The notes: generated by a model not told the origin, from the sequence alone. DNA of 44,101 nt from Planctomycetaceae bacterium (GCA_007121535.1 SKKK01000229.1:1-44101); one strand, 5' to 3'. Counted from the first letter of the stretch, positions 8,701 through 16,046 are shown. Numbers and translations are program-made.

Positions 8701-10806
8701 GGCGGCGAGGCAGCGAACGCAGAAGCGGTGGCTTCCCAAATCCGCGTGGTCGAAGAACGCGTTGCTGTTTTGACGGAACGGCTTGTGGAATTGTTGGCTT
8801 GGCAGTCATGCCACCGCGATCTCAGCGGCAACTTCGAGAAGCAGGGGGCGTTGCAGGCATGGCAACTGATCGTCCGGAGAATCGGTCGAGGAACCGGAAA
8901 ACACGTCGAGACACTTCGAAGGGATGCCCGGAAGTATATGGACGAGTGCAAAGCCGTGATCCCTGCCTGGATCATGCCGCTCCACCGGGTGGCGGAAACG
9001 GTTGCGGTGCAAGGTGGTGCTTTTGATGTTGTGATTATTGACGAGGCCAGCCAAACGGGCCCGGAAGGGCTGATGCTACAGTATCTTGGGAAGCAGTGCA
9101 TTGTCGTGGGTGACGACAAACAGATCAGCCCGGAAGCCGTGGGCGTCAACGTCGACAACGTGCGAGCCTTGATGGAGCAGTTTCTGGATGATATCCCCTT
9201 CGCGGAGACCCTCACTCCGACATCCAGCTTGTTCGATCAAGCCATCGTCCGGTACGGTGGTAATCGGATCATGCTGCGCGAGCATTTTCGGTGTATGCCG
9301 GAAATCATCCGGTTTTCCAACGATCTGTGCTACCACGACACTCCACTACTGCCTCTGCGCGAGTATCCACCCCAACGGCTGGAGCCGATCCTGGTTCGGC
9401 ATGTTGTCGACGGGTACCGTGAGGGCGGTGCGAACCGCGTCGTCAATCGTCCTGAGGCAGCCGCTGTGGTGAAGACCGTCATCGACTGCTTGAACGACCC
9501 GCGTTACGCCGGCAAGTCGATGGGAGTCATCTGCCTGCAAGGGCAAGCTCAGGCTCAGCTCATCGAAAAGATGTTGCTGGACGCGGTGGGACCTGAACCG
9601 TTTGAAGAACGCCACCTGATCTGCGGCGATCCGTACAGCTTCCAAGGTGATGAACGCGATGTCATGTTCTTGAGCATGGTTGCGGCATCCGAAGGCGATG
9701 GAAGGTCGGCTGCGCTGGTACGAGAATCGTACCGGCAGAGGTTCAACGTAGCTGTGTCACGAGCCAAAGACCAAATGTGGCTCTTCCACAGTATCTCGGC
9801 GCACGAACTCCACCCGGATTGCATGCGTCGCCGTTTGTTGGAGTACTGCTACCATCCTCGAACGCAGAGCCTACCACAGGACCTGTCGCTGTGCGAAAGC
9901 GAGTTTGAGCGCGAGGTCGCGACCGAGTTGGCCAACGCCGGGTACCGCGTGATTCCACAGTACCCGGCTGCTGGGAAGCGGATCGACTTGGTTGTCGAAG
10001 GGACCAAGGCTCGCTTGGCGGTCGAATGCGATGGCGACAAATGGCATGGCGCGGATCGCTACGAAGCGGACATGGCACGACAGCGGATGCTGGAACGGTG
10101 TGGATGGAAGTTTGTGCGAGTCCGTGGCAGTTCTTTCTATGCCAACCGGCAGCGCGAGATTGCTCGGATCGTCGAGCAACTGGATTCGTTGGATATCATG
10201 CCCATCGGCAAAACTCCAGATGAGGATGCGACGGTCTGGATCGAAGACATTTCCGGCCAGCAATGCATCGAGTCGATGCGATCCGACGGTGTCTCGCAGC
10301 TCCAGGATGCCTTGCCGGAATGGAAGACGAACAGCATCGAAACGGGCGATTCATGCGGAGGCAGAGAAGTACCAACCGAACCAACTGAATCCATGGAATC
10401 GGGTATCCAAACCGACGCCGCAGAAAACGTGCCGCCGGATGCTGCCTCGACGGTCGATGCGGCGGTTCCCAAAGACATTGCGGTTGGCGACGATTCGCCA
10501 ACCGCTTCAACGCTGACGGACGAATTACATCTTGATGCTGCTGGTCATTTGCAGGTCCCGGACGCGTCCGCCGAGGACGATCGAATCATCCGTGACGTGG
10601 TCGGATTCGGCTACGTGATGTGGATACGACTATCGCGCTGGGGCAAAGAGAACGACACTCTGAATCGCAGAGAACGCAAATTCGTCTACGATGTCGGACG
10701 TCATATCCGACAGCAATGGCCACTGACGATCCGCCAGGCGCGTTGGGCGGCGGCGATCCTGGAGGAAGCGACTCAGAACGGGTTCGACATACACGCCCCA
10801 GACTGA
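5722..10806 (+). CDS. SF1 (Upf1/AAA_11-AAA_12 type) helicase with C-terminal PD-(D/E)xK nuclease
   Basis: A 1694-residue protein. Walker A GPPGTGKS lies at residues 430-437, followed by a long helical insertion, then Walker B DEAS at 1107-1110 (VVIIDEASQT), VVGDDKQISP just after, LREHFRCMPEIIRFSN (motif IV area), SFQGDERDVMFLS and RFNVAVSRAKD (motifs V/VI), the standard order of Upf1-like SF1 helicases. Residues about 1393-1500 form a Vsr/MTES_1575-like nuclease: RIDLVVEG (D1422) and VECDGDKWHG (E1435, D1437) with a C-terminal GWKFVRV strand. A low-complexity linker (about 1510-1610) leads to a ~75-residue tail domain with WGKENDTLNRRERKFVYDVG. The start has a GGGAG ribosome binding site. Helicase-nuclease fusions of this kind are commonly found in phage or plasmid defence; that role is inference here. 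Confidence 0.9.
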   Translation: MIGVPLPSTPSRDESRYDENASVPQTACWPLQEKPTIDPLRQRAIDLFRYLSALVELRSKMIRDCESYENLFWFSELPKEPECFTAAWPNGEAEDDGVWLKIERPRCPQVPQPPYVCQPWLDEASLADASRQPSLRDEIDDSQGSETDENELEDQEAAGEKRLRLADHPEVSEAWQAYLEDEWIPWSENYRRWQRVQAAYGRLFAMYQMQRRRGEQFELVLGVGTLVWKSSSGHRVCRPLLCGRALITLEPHSGSISVTAAPEGAAFRLEQDMLEVEERPPVTDQQLYDKQVALLDSPWDRKKVFELLRGWVHSLPCPDGQFLESLSCPETAGTRPQVAFSPVLMLRKRSGQTLQVALQNTIQQLAEGGPIPQGIREACGDYAAEAQTAGVHSESRPTLPDEVLFPLPTNDEQKSILYRLNGRPAIVVQGPPGTGKSHTTANLISHFLAHGKRVLVTSQTPRALKVLQAKIPAGIRPLCLSLLGNDTESLRNLEASVQGILREIDAWNPDECTREIETVRRERHAGLSRLAELRRHERAIAEGETLPQRVPNTIYTGTAQTIAQQLEREADELGWLEDDPPELSSPPLTSGELDELVGLWAVSDVKLLDFGMPDVKRLPRPDEFHRAVKRYEDSERKVTLIGGRGQKTRVRDLSALGAEELSSLQNTANRFTGLLAGLTQRTEPWVRRAVDEILSGVTLAWQSLASCTDQALTKLQTDSDILEPTDFVLPSDVTQEEMLCDVRDLLSHLRAGQGLGFLCFRAPVVKRTRYLWRDFRFAGRLCDSVPVLADLADYLERLSVLSNAWQEWSACATPGPGGFRHRLAKLRECQRVLQELLELNNLAAGTEADLSRRGITSGQPAGKQWAVQLSEEIDAANAIRQRTAARAELERISKPILEAASIPNLHPAMIRLTVAAKVKDFAMYRDAFSVAERWAERRNVARRCRELDQRLRRSAPLLADALQNPDTRVEFLPRLPSFSQAWQWKLARGWLERGGEAANAEAVASQIRVVEERVAVLTERLVELLAWQSCHRDLSGNFEKQGALQAWQLIVRRIGRGTGKHVETLRRDARKYMDECKAVIPAWIMPLHRVAETVAVQGGAFDVVIIDEASQTGPEGLMLQYLGKQCIVVGDDKQISPEAVGVNVDNVRALMEQFLDDIPFAETLTPTSSLFDQAIVRYGGNRIMLREHFRCMPEIIRFSNDLCYHDTPLLPLREYPPQRLEPILVRHVVDGYREGGANRVVNRPEAAAVVKTVIDCLNDPRYAGKSMGVICLQGQAQAQLIEKMLLDAVGPEPFEERHLICGDPYSFQGDERDVMFLSMVAASEGDGRSAALVRESYRQRFNVAVSRAKDQMWLFHSISAHELHPDCMRRRLLEYCYHPRTQSLPQDLSLCESEFEREVATELANAGYRVIPQYPAAGKRIDLVVEGTKARLAVECDGDKWHGADRYEADMARQRMLERCGWKFVRVRGSSFYANRQREIARIVEQLDSLDIMPIGKTPDEDATVWIEDISGQQCIESMRSDGVSQLQDALPEWKTNSIETGDSCGGREVPTEPTESMESGIQTDAAENVPPDAASTVDAAVPKDIAVGDDSPTASTLTDELHLDAAGHLQVPDASAEDDRIIRDVVGFGYVMWIRLSRWGKENDTLNRRERKFVYDVGRHIRQQWPLTIRQARWAAAILEEATQNGFDIHAPD

Positions 10807-10920
10807 GGCATCGAAGAGTCCAGCGGAACACCACAGCATGCACTATGTTCAAACGGAGATTGCTGCACGAGGAAGCTCGAAATCAAGTGAAAACGCGACG
10901 AACTGAACTCCCCCTCTCCA

Positions 10921-11068
10921 TTACCTTCAGATGTCCAGCGAGTAGCTCGTGAACGCTCCCGCTTGGAGGCACTCGCGGCTTGTGAGGATTCGCCGCGTTC
11001 TGGTGGGCTTTTTGGAGCGACTTCCTCATGATCGTCGGGCTCAGCGGAAACTCGGGGTCGTTGGTCAA
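10921..11068 (+). pseudogene. HEPN-gene fragment A
   Basis: About 148 bp matching the middle of the intact HEPN-like gene at 15439 (nucleotides about 15546-15690): shared stretches include GCTTGGAGGCACTCGCGG and GATCGTCGGGCTCAGC. It carries an in-frame TAG early on (GCGAGTAGCTCG where the intact gene has GCGAGTTGCTCG) and ends where it abuts the DUF4058 remnant on the other strand. Confidence 0.75.
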
Positions 11069-11523
11069 GCTTGGCGTGCCAATTCTGCAGCCCAGGTTTG
11101 GTCGGCTTCGGACAGGGGTGGTTTGGGAGTTCCTTCGTAGATGTAGTGTCGATAGCCCGCTGTGTCGTAGGCACGTTGGACCACGGCCTGTAGATCCAGG
11201 CGGGCGTCCGGATCCGGCGGTCGTAGGGGAATGGGGATGGTTGGCAACGGATCGGGCAAGCGAATCGGCCAGATGGCTGCTTTCGGATGGTCTTCCGGAC
11301 GGGCGACCATCGCGTAGTAGTCGCATGCAGGTCAGTCTTCCAAAGGCAGCCTTGGCCCACCTCGCAACAGATCGATTTCCACGAGATTTGCGCCGGCGTG
11401 AAAGTACTGTTGCCGCTTGTGCAAGTACTGCTGGCGATCGGGGCCGGGGCGTTTGTTCGTGGGACTGAGCAATTCGAGGGCGGTCACTAACTGCCGGCTC
11501 TGACGGTCGCGGATTTCCAGTCG
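11065..11523 (-). pseudogene. DUF4058 family protein remnant, copy A
   Basis: Encodes the C-terminal part of a DUF4058 protein (ending WAAELARQA), a family of unknown function common in Planctomycetota and cyanobacteria. Relative to copy B at 12902 it has a TGA stop at 11332-11334 replacing a leucine codon (LEDLPAC becomes LED-stop-PAC) and an extra deletion of about 180 bp at its 5' side near 11523. The N-terminal half is absent. Confidence 0.8.
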
Positions 11524-11561
11524 TCCTGTTTAAGATAGGGATTCATACCGGGAACCTGAAG

Positions 11562-11654
11562 CCCTAATCTTTCACCTAATCTTCCACTTAATCTCCCGTG
11601 GGCTCGCGCTGTAGAGGGGGTAGATTAGGTGAAAGATTCAGTGAAAGATTAGGG
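11562..11654. repeat. Long hairpin element, copy A
   Basis: Two 33-nt inverted arms, starting CCCTAATCTTTCACC and ending GGTGAAAG...GATTAGGG, flank a 26-nt GC-rich loop (TGGGCTCGCGCTGTAGAGGG). Each arm is itself built of nearly identical 12-mers (CCTAATCTTTCA). The same element recurs at 13545, and in both places it replaces the N-terminal half of a DUF4058 gene and is followed by GTGTTATTGGCCCCAGCTAT. Confidence 0.85.
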
Positions 11655-11770
11655 TGTTATTGGCCCCAGCTATCCCGGGGCTCTTCCTCGGGTGTCAGCC
11701 ACATCAAGCGTGAACGGTTTGCTTTTAGGGGCAACCCAGGAGCCCCGTAACTCTCCCTTACCCATACCGG

Positions 11771-11801
11771 GGGCCGTGCCGAGGGACACGGCCCCATTTT
11801 T
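11771..11801 (+). terminator. Rho-independent terminator-like hairpin
   Basis: GGGCCGTG (11771-11778) pairs with CACGGCCC (11787-11794) across an 8-nt loop and is followed by a T run (ATTTTT). It points rightwards, but no plus-strand gene ends just before it, so it may belong to a leader or to a lost gene. Confidence 0.55.
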
Positions 11802-12027
11802 GTGGGCATCGCATTCCTCGTGATTACTATGAGTCGCGTAGGTCGCCGAACCAGTAGGAATGGATCAGCACTGCTTGTTTTGCCTCGCTGTTCCCAACCC
11901 TTGACCATCCCTGTCACCTCCACCCGCAAGCGGGGAAGTCGAGATTCTGCACGGTTCGCGAAGCGTCATTCTCCATCTTGCGGGAATTCCCGGTTCCTGT
12001 CAAAATGGTCGGTGGGAGGGATGTGAA

Positions 12028-12300
12028 ATGAACCTGACTGCACCGGAGAAATCAGCGGTTGCCAACGGCGAGGCCGTACGAGTTTTGGAGGACGGCCTGG
12101 AGTACGTGGTTTTGCGCGCGGACGTTTACGACCGTCTGAAACACCTGCTTGACGATGAGCACCAATGGACCTACAAGGATTTGCGATCGATCCTCGCCAA
12201 GTCGGCGGAGGGCAACGGTTGGAACGAACCGGCAATGGATGACTACGACCACTACGACGAAAGGCTTGCCAAGCGATGCCAGTCAGTCGCGGAGAGGTAG
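12028..12300 (+). CDS. Antitoxin of MazF/PemK-type module
   Basis: A 90-residue acidic protein. The N-terminal part (EAVRVLEDGLEYVVLRADVYDRL) resembles small DNA-binding antitoxins that hold a promoter-binding domain, and the tail has GWNEPAMDDYDHYDE, a tyrosine/aspartate-rich C-terminus expected to wrap the toxin. GGGAGG lies about 10 nt upstream of the ATG. It overlaps the toxin gene by 25 bp, indicating translational coupling. Such antitoxins usually repress their own promoter; no operator was identified. Confidence 0.8.
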   Translation: MNLTAPEKSAVANGEAVRVLEDGLEYVVLRADVYDRLKHLLDDEHQWTYKDLRSILAKSAEGNGWNEPAMDDYDHYDERLAKRCQSVAER

Positions 12301-12632
12301 TTCTTGCGTTCGTGGAGAATGTTGGCACAAGCGGCGGCAAACTCCGCCCGGCTTTGGTGGTTCAGTCGGATCGGAACAACTCGCGGCTCAAGGAGACGAT
12401 TATCGCGGCCATTACAAGCAACACGTCGCGGATCGACGAAGCCCATCAGCTACTCGTCGACATCTCGACCGAGGACGGGGCCGAGTCCGGTTTGCTGCAC
12501 AACTCGGCAGTTCGTTGCGAGCGCCTGCATACCCTACCACAATCGGACATCCGGCGGTCCATCGGACGTTTACCGGAAATGGTGATGCAGCACATCGACA
12601 CTTGCCTGAAAGCTTCCCTCGGGATTTCGTGA
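12276..12632 (+). CDS. PemK/MazF-family toxin (endoribonuclease)
   Basis: A 118-residue protein with the family's opening SRGEVVLAFVENVG, the GKLRPALVVQSD strand-loop that carries the conserved arginine, TIIAAITSN, and the later SGLLHNSAVRCERL and LPEMVMQHID segments. Length is normal for MazF (about 110-120). Members cut mRNA at short sequences; the antitoxin encoded just upstream and overlapping by 25 bp should inhibit it. The gene appears intact and sits between two copies of a decayed duplicated segment. Confidence 0.9.
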   Translation: MPVSRGEVVLAFVENVGTSGGKLRPALVVQSDRNNSRLKETIIAAITSNTSRIDEAHQLLVDISTEDGAESGLLHNSAVRCERLHTLPQSDIRRSIGRLPEMVMQHIDTCLKASLGIS

Positions 12633-12770
12633 GCACCGTTCACCGCACAGCCTCCTCTCTGACGAGCGGTGCCGAACGCCGAGACGACCTGTCCATCACC
12701 TGCCGAAAACGAAGCGTCATCGGCTTCCGGTAAGATTTCGCCAAGCTTGCGTGAAGCGGGGGCGGGCAGC

Positions 12771-12905
12771 GTGACGGAGTTGCTCGGAAAAGCCCACGCT
12801 TGGAGGCAGGTGCGGCTTGGGAGGATTCACTACGTTCTGGTGGGCTTTTTGCAGCGACTTTCCCATGATCGTCGGGCTCAGCGGGAATACGGGTTCGGTG
12901 CTCAA
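12771..12905 (+). pseudogene. HEPN-gene fragment B
   Basis: Begins GTGACGGAG, the same start region as the intact HEPN-like gene at 15439, then jumps in frame to ELLGKAHAWR, matching residues about 38 onward of that gene. This implies a deletion of roughly 110 bp between the start and the middle. It ends at the DUF4058 remnant on the opposite strand, just like fragment A. Confidence 0.75.
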
Positions 12906-13546
12906 GCTTGGCGTGCTAGTTCTGCGGCCCAGGCTTGGTCGGGTTCGGAGAGGGGTGGTTTGGGAGTTCCTTCGTAGATGTAGTGTCGATAGCCCGCTGT
13001 GTCGTAGGCACGTTGGACCACGGCCTGTAGATCCAGACGGGCGTCGGCGTCTGGCGGTCGTAGAGGAACGGGGATGATTGGCAACGGATCGGGCAAGCGA
13101 ATCGGCCAGATGGCTGCTTTCGGATGGTCTTCCGGACGGGCGACCATCGCGTAGTAGTCGCATGCGGGTAAATCTTCCAAAGGCAACCGTGGGCCGCCTC
13201 GCAACAGATCGATCTCCACGAGATTTGCGCCGGCGTGAAAGACCTGTTGCCGCTTGTGCAAGTACTGCTGGCGATCAGGGCCGGGGCGTTTGTTCGTGGG
13301 ACTGAGCAGTTCGAGGGCGGTCACCAACTGCCGGCTCTGCCGGTCGCGGATTTCCAGGTATGGCTCCCGGCACACATCCACAGGCGGTACAAGGCGGGCG
13401 TAAGCCGGCGCCTGGATGGTCTTCACGCACTCGACAACAGGGCGCGCTGGCTGCGGGGCGACAACCGCCACATCCGGCCGGCCCAGGACGACACGTTGCT
13501 CGTAGGGCGGCTCGTGAATGTAGACGTATACCGGGAAACTGAAGCC
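12902..13546 (-). pseudogene. DUF4058 family protein remnant, copy B
   Basis: The frame is open from about 13546 to the stop at 12902 and encodes VYVYIHEPPYEQRVVLGRPD, then YLEIRDRQSRQLVTALELLS and a C-terminus ending WAAELARQA, matching the C-terminal two thirds of DUF4058 proteins. The usual N-terminal part (a MPSPFPGMDPYLE-like start) is missing, replaced by the hairpin element at 13545 with an in-frame TAG. A GTG at 13471 could start a 189-residue product, but I consider the gene truncated. Confidence 0.8.
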
Positions 13547-13636
13547 CTAATCTTTCACCTAATCTTTCACTTAATCTCCTGTGGGCCCGCGCTGTAGAGG
13601 GAGTAGATTAGGTGAAAGATTAAGTGAAAGATTAGG
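13545..13636. repeat. Long hairpin element, copy B
   Basis: Same element as at 11562, with 33-nt arms starting CCCTAATCTTTCACC and ending in GAAAGATTAGGG, with the pairing slightly better than in copy A. The downstream GTGTTATTGGCCCCAGCTAT is also shared. Confidence 0.85.
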
Positions 13637-13655
13637 GTGTTATTGGCCCCAGCTA

Positions 13656-13779
13656 TACCGCCCGAGGTCAGAACTGTCCCATCGTAGAACGGAATTCATT
13701 CCGTTTGCGACGCGGGAAACGGAATGAATTCCGTTCTACGAGTCGAGCCGCAAGCCGACTAACCTGACCGCGGACGGTA
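13656..13779. mobile_element. 124-bp MITE flanked by TA duplication
   Basis: Terminal inverted repeats TACCGCCCGAGGTCAG and CTGACCGCGGACGGTA (two mismatches) bound the element; TA precedes (13654-13655) and follows (13780-13781). The interior holds a palindrome with arms CGTAGAACGGAATTCATTCC. Empty sites GCTATCCCGGGG are present in this same window near 11673 and 16376, where the element is absent, which supports a simple insertion at TA, as seen with IS630/Tc1-type transposases. Confidence 0.8.
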
Positions 13780-13910
13780 TATCCCGGGGCTCTGTTGTTG
13801 AAGCGGAGCCAATCATCGACCTCCGGCTGACCGCTGCCGGACTGCTTGCGCGGGTGTTCGCGCTGCAACCGCTGCCAACCAAAACCTTCGGGCAGCTTGA
13901 CACCTCTCAT
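13668..13910 (-). pseudogene. Truncated GNAT-family (TacT-like) toxin
   Basis: Starts at an ATGA overlap with the stop of the DUF1778 antitoxin gene, the usual TacAT order. Only the N-terminal 30-35 residues look genuine: PEGFGWQRLQREHPRKQ then SGQPEVDDWLR, matching the opening of GNAT toxins (usually about 160-170 residues). After DDWLR the sequence changes to the shared GCTATCCCGGGG junction and the MITE, and the acetyltransferase core is gone. Confidence 0.7.
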
Positions 13911-14176
13911 GCTTCACCCCGCATGGTCCGTCCCAGTTCGCGCTGGGCCTCGGTCAGTTTCGCGGCGCCGTCCAGCGCATTGCGGAACGCCAGTTGTTCC
14001 TCGGGTGTCAGCGAGATCGTCGTCTGTTCCGCCTGCCGGACTTCGCGCCGAGCCTGGGCAACGGTCACCATCCGCACATAGTCGCTGAGGCTGACCCTGC
14101 GCAAGGCAGCGGCCCTCGTGAGGTAAGACTTGCTGTCCTCGTCGAGACGCACCATCAGTTGGCTGGACTTGGCCAT
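13907..14176 (-). CDS. DUF1778 (TacA-like) antitoxin
   Basis: An 89-residue protein starting MAKSSQLMVRLDEDSKSYL with the ribbon-helix-helix pattern of DUF1778 antitoxins (RRVSLSDYVRMVTVAQAR) and a C-terminal toxin-binding part (SLTPEEQLAFRNALDG). The family pairs with GNAT toxins that acetylate aminoacyl-tRNA. Here the toxin gene, overlapping by 4 bp, is truncated, so the antitoxin is an orphan. The frame is open upstream to 14557 but MAKSSQ is the natural start. Confidence 0.85.
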   Translation of the reverse strand: MAKSSQLMVRLDEDSKSYLTRAAALRRVSLSDYVRMVTVAQARREVRQAEQTTISLTPEEQLAFRNALDGAAKLTEAQRELGRTMRGEA

Positions 14177-14692
14177 CGGTTCCCGCTCCTGGTGATCTAA
14201 GCTATTCGACCCTGGGTGAGTTGTATTGCAGACGGCAATACATGTCAAGGCTACGGAGGGCGGAGGGCGGAGGGCGGAAGTGGGAAGTGGGAAGTGGGAA
14301 GTGATGGCGCAGGGGCTTGTTGCGTTGTTCGCTTTGATCTGTGTGATCCTTGGCTGTTCGTTACCGTTCTGGTTTTTGTGTTCTTTGCGTTCTTTTGCGG
14401 CGATTCCGGGGAACTGGCACTCACGTGGCTCCGAATCTGCGAGGCCGACTGTGCGCGGGCACTCGGCTAGGTGGCGTGAGAACTCTTGGTCGGCAAGCGG
14501 GGTGGATCTGACGGGCGGCGGGAGGACGGAGGGATTCTTGAATTGGAGCCCTGGCAACCGAGGCCGCGAGGCTTCTGCGCCTTGACGAGCTGGGATGCGT
14601 CAGCGACGATGGAGTAATGGGGTTACTGGTTGTCTGGCCGATCTGGTCGACAGGTTGGATACGAGTCGAACTTGGGAGAATGGGAGCAGACG
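14177..14692. other. Intergenic region with short tandem repeats
   Basis: No supported gene in about 515 bp. At about 14257-14302 there are tandem GGAGGGC and GGGAAGT 7-mers, three to four copies each, back to back. This is the likely promoter region for both the antitoxin (minus) and the two-gene cassette (plus), though no convincing promoter was identified. Confidence 0.5.
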
Positions 14693-15442
14693 ATGGTTCC
14701 GAAGTTTTTCATCAACGATCAGCGTTACGGCGTCACGTATTTGCTGTTCCTGGCAGAAGATCCCCGCAGACGGGGGTGCGAGATTGGGCCCGTCGATGCG
14801 GTCACCTTGGATTACGACATGCAGGCGGTCCATCACTGGCCCGAGGGCGATCCGTGTCCGGAGGTTTGTGTTGGACGGGCCAAAGATGATCCGAAGCGGT
14901 ACAAGGTTTTCCGGTACGGCAGTGAATGCGATGCGGCCGGATACGAACGGGTGCCGGGGATCCCCTTGGTCTTCGGTTCGTGGGCGGACTATCTGGCGGT
15001 GCGGTTGACGCCCCCCGATCCGGAACAGATCCGGGACGAGCAGTGGTTCGAGTATCTGGACAAACTGGATGAAGATTCACGCCAGCGACGGCGGACTCAT
15101 CCCGGTCCCAGTCGGCCGACGAACGGGAATCGTGACGAGATCGCGGCCTGGTTGGCCAAGACGCACATCCTTTCGGACAGCGCCATTCGGGAGGTGTGGT
15201 ATCTGCCCACCGGGGCCGCACCGGACGAGATTCGGTTGTTGGAGGTGAACGACCGGTTCGCCGGCAGCGAGGAACGGATCGACGCGGTCGATTTCGGAGT
15301 CGATGTCGGCGGGAAGCCGTTCCGTCTGTTCGTGGCCGACATCACGAGCGATCAACTGACGCGAGTCAAGCAGGACCCTTCGCAGTTGCCGCCGGGATGG
15401 TCGATCGACGGAGCATGCCATTGGGGAAGGCAGGCAGCGTGA
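14693..15442 (+). CDS. Hypothetical protein, first gene of HEPN cassette
   Basis: A 249-residue protein starting MVPKFFINDQRYGVTYLL, with GGGAG 6 nt before the ATG. It has two parts: an N-terminal half with charged and aromatic motifs (DYDMQAVHHWPEGD, PGIPLVFGSWADYLAV), and a C-terminal domain (about 165-245) with REVWYLPTGAAPDEIRLLEV, VDFGVDVGGKPFRLFVADIT and SQLPPGWSIDG. I do not recognise a named family, although the C-terminal domain looks compact and conserved. Its stop overlaps the next start as GTGA (15439-15442), strongly indicating coupled translation with the HEPN-like gene, so it is a candidate partner or target adaptor. Confidence 0.7.
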   Translation: MVPKFFINDQRYGVTYLLFLAEDPRRRGCEIGPVDAVTLDYDMQAVHHWPEGDPCPEVCVGRAKDDPKRYKVFRYGSECDAAGYERVPGIPLVFGSWADYLAVRLTPPDPEQIRDEQWFEYLDKLDEDSRQRRRTHPGPSRPTNGNRDEIAAWLAKTHILSDSAIREVWYLPTGAAPDEIRLLEVNDRFAGSEERIDAVDFGVDVGGKPFRLFVADITSDQLTRVKQDPSQLPPGWSIDGACHWGRQAA

Positions 15443-15930
15443 CGGAACAACAACGCCTATTTCTGGTTCAGGCCCGGTCGAATTTCGCGGTCTTCGAGCT
15501 GTTTCGGGGCAATGCCAACTGGCCCGTCTGTCATGGTCTGCATTATCTTCAGATGTCGAGCGAGTTGCTCGGGAAAGCCTACGCTTGGAGGCACTCGCGG
15601 CCGGGGAAGACTCACCGCGCTCTGGTGAGCTTCTTACAGAGACTTTCCCACGATCGTCGGGCTCAGCAGGAACTGGGGTTCGAAGGTCAAAACGCGAATT
15701 GGATGCAAGTGATCCGCAAGAGCATTCCCTTGGCACAACGCGTCGAAGATCTGGCGCCATCCCTGGACCGGGATGGTCCGAATCCGGAATACCCGTGGCC
15801 AAGTGCCTTTCCCACCGTGACGCCGGTGGAACACGAGTTCGACCTCTGGACCGATTTGAATACTCCGGCCGGCCGGCAATTCCTGACGCTGCTGAGCCGT
15901 CTGTTCCAAGTGGCCGATGCCTATCTTTGA
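15439..15930 (+). CDS. HEPN-like domain protein
   Basis: A 163-residue helical protein starting at GTG (VTEQQRLFLVQARSNFAVFELF). The order QARSNFAVFE, then CHGLHYLQMSSELLGKAYAW, THRALVSFLQRL and RVEDLAPSLDR matches HEPN proteins that open with a Y/H-L-Q-M-x-x-E-x-x-x-K-A helix. The typical catalytic R-x4-6-H is not obvious, so it may be a non-catalytic member. The frame is open further upstream, but GTG at 15439 gives the GTGA overlap with the preceding gene. Two decayed copies of its middle lie at 10921 and 12771. Confidence 0.7.
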   Translation: MTEQQRLFLVQARSNFAVFELFRGNANWPVCHGLHYLQMSSELLGKAYAWRHSRPGKTHRALVSFLQRLSHDRRAQQELGFEGQNANWMQVIRKSIPLAQRVEDLAPSLDRDGPNPEYPWPSAFPTVTPVEHEFDLWTDLNTPAGRQFLTLLSRLFQVADAYL

Positions 15931-16046
15931 GCCTTGGGCATGGTCTTTCGGCAAGCGAGCTTGATCTGGGAGCGGGGAGTGGGGTCGAGTGGCGGTCGGT
16001 TCTCCACAGGTGGTGGAGGACGACCGGTGCGGGCGGAGATGGGCGC

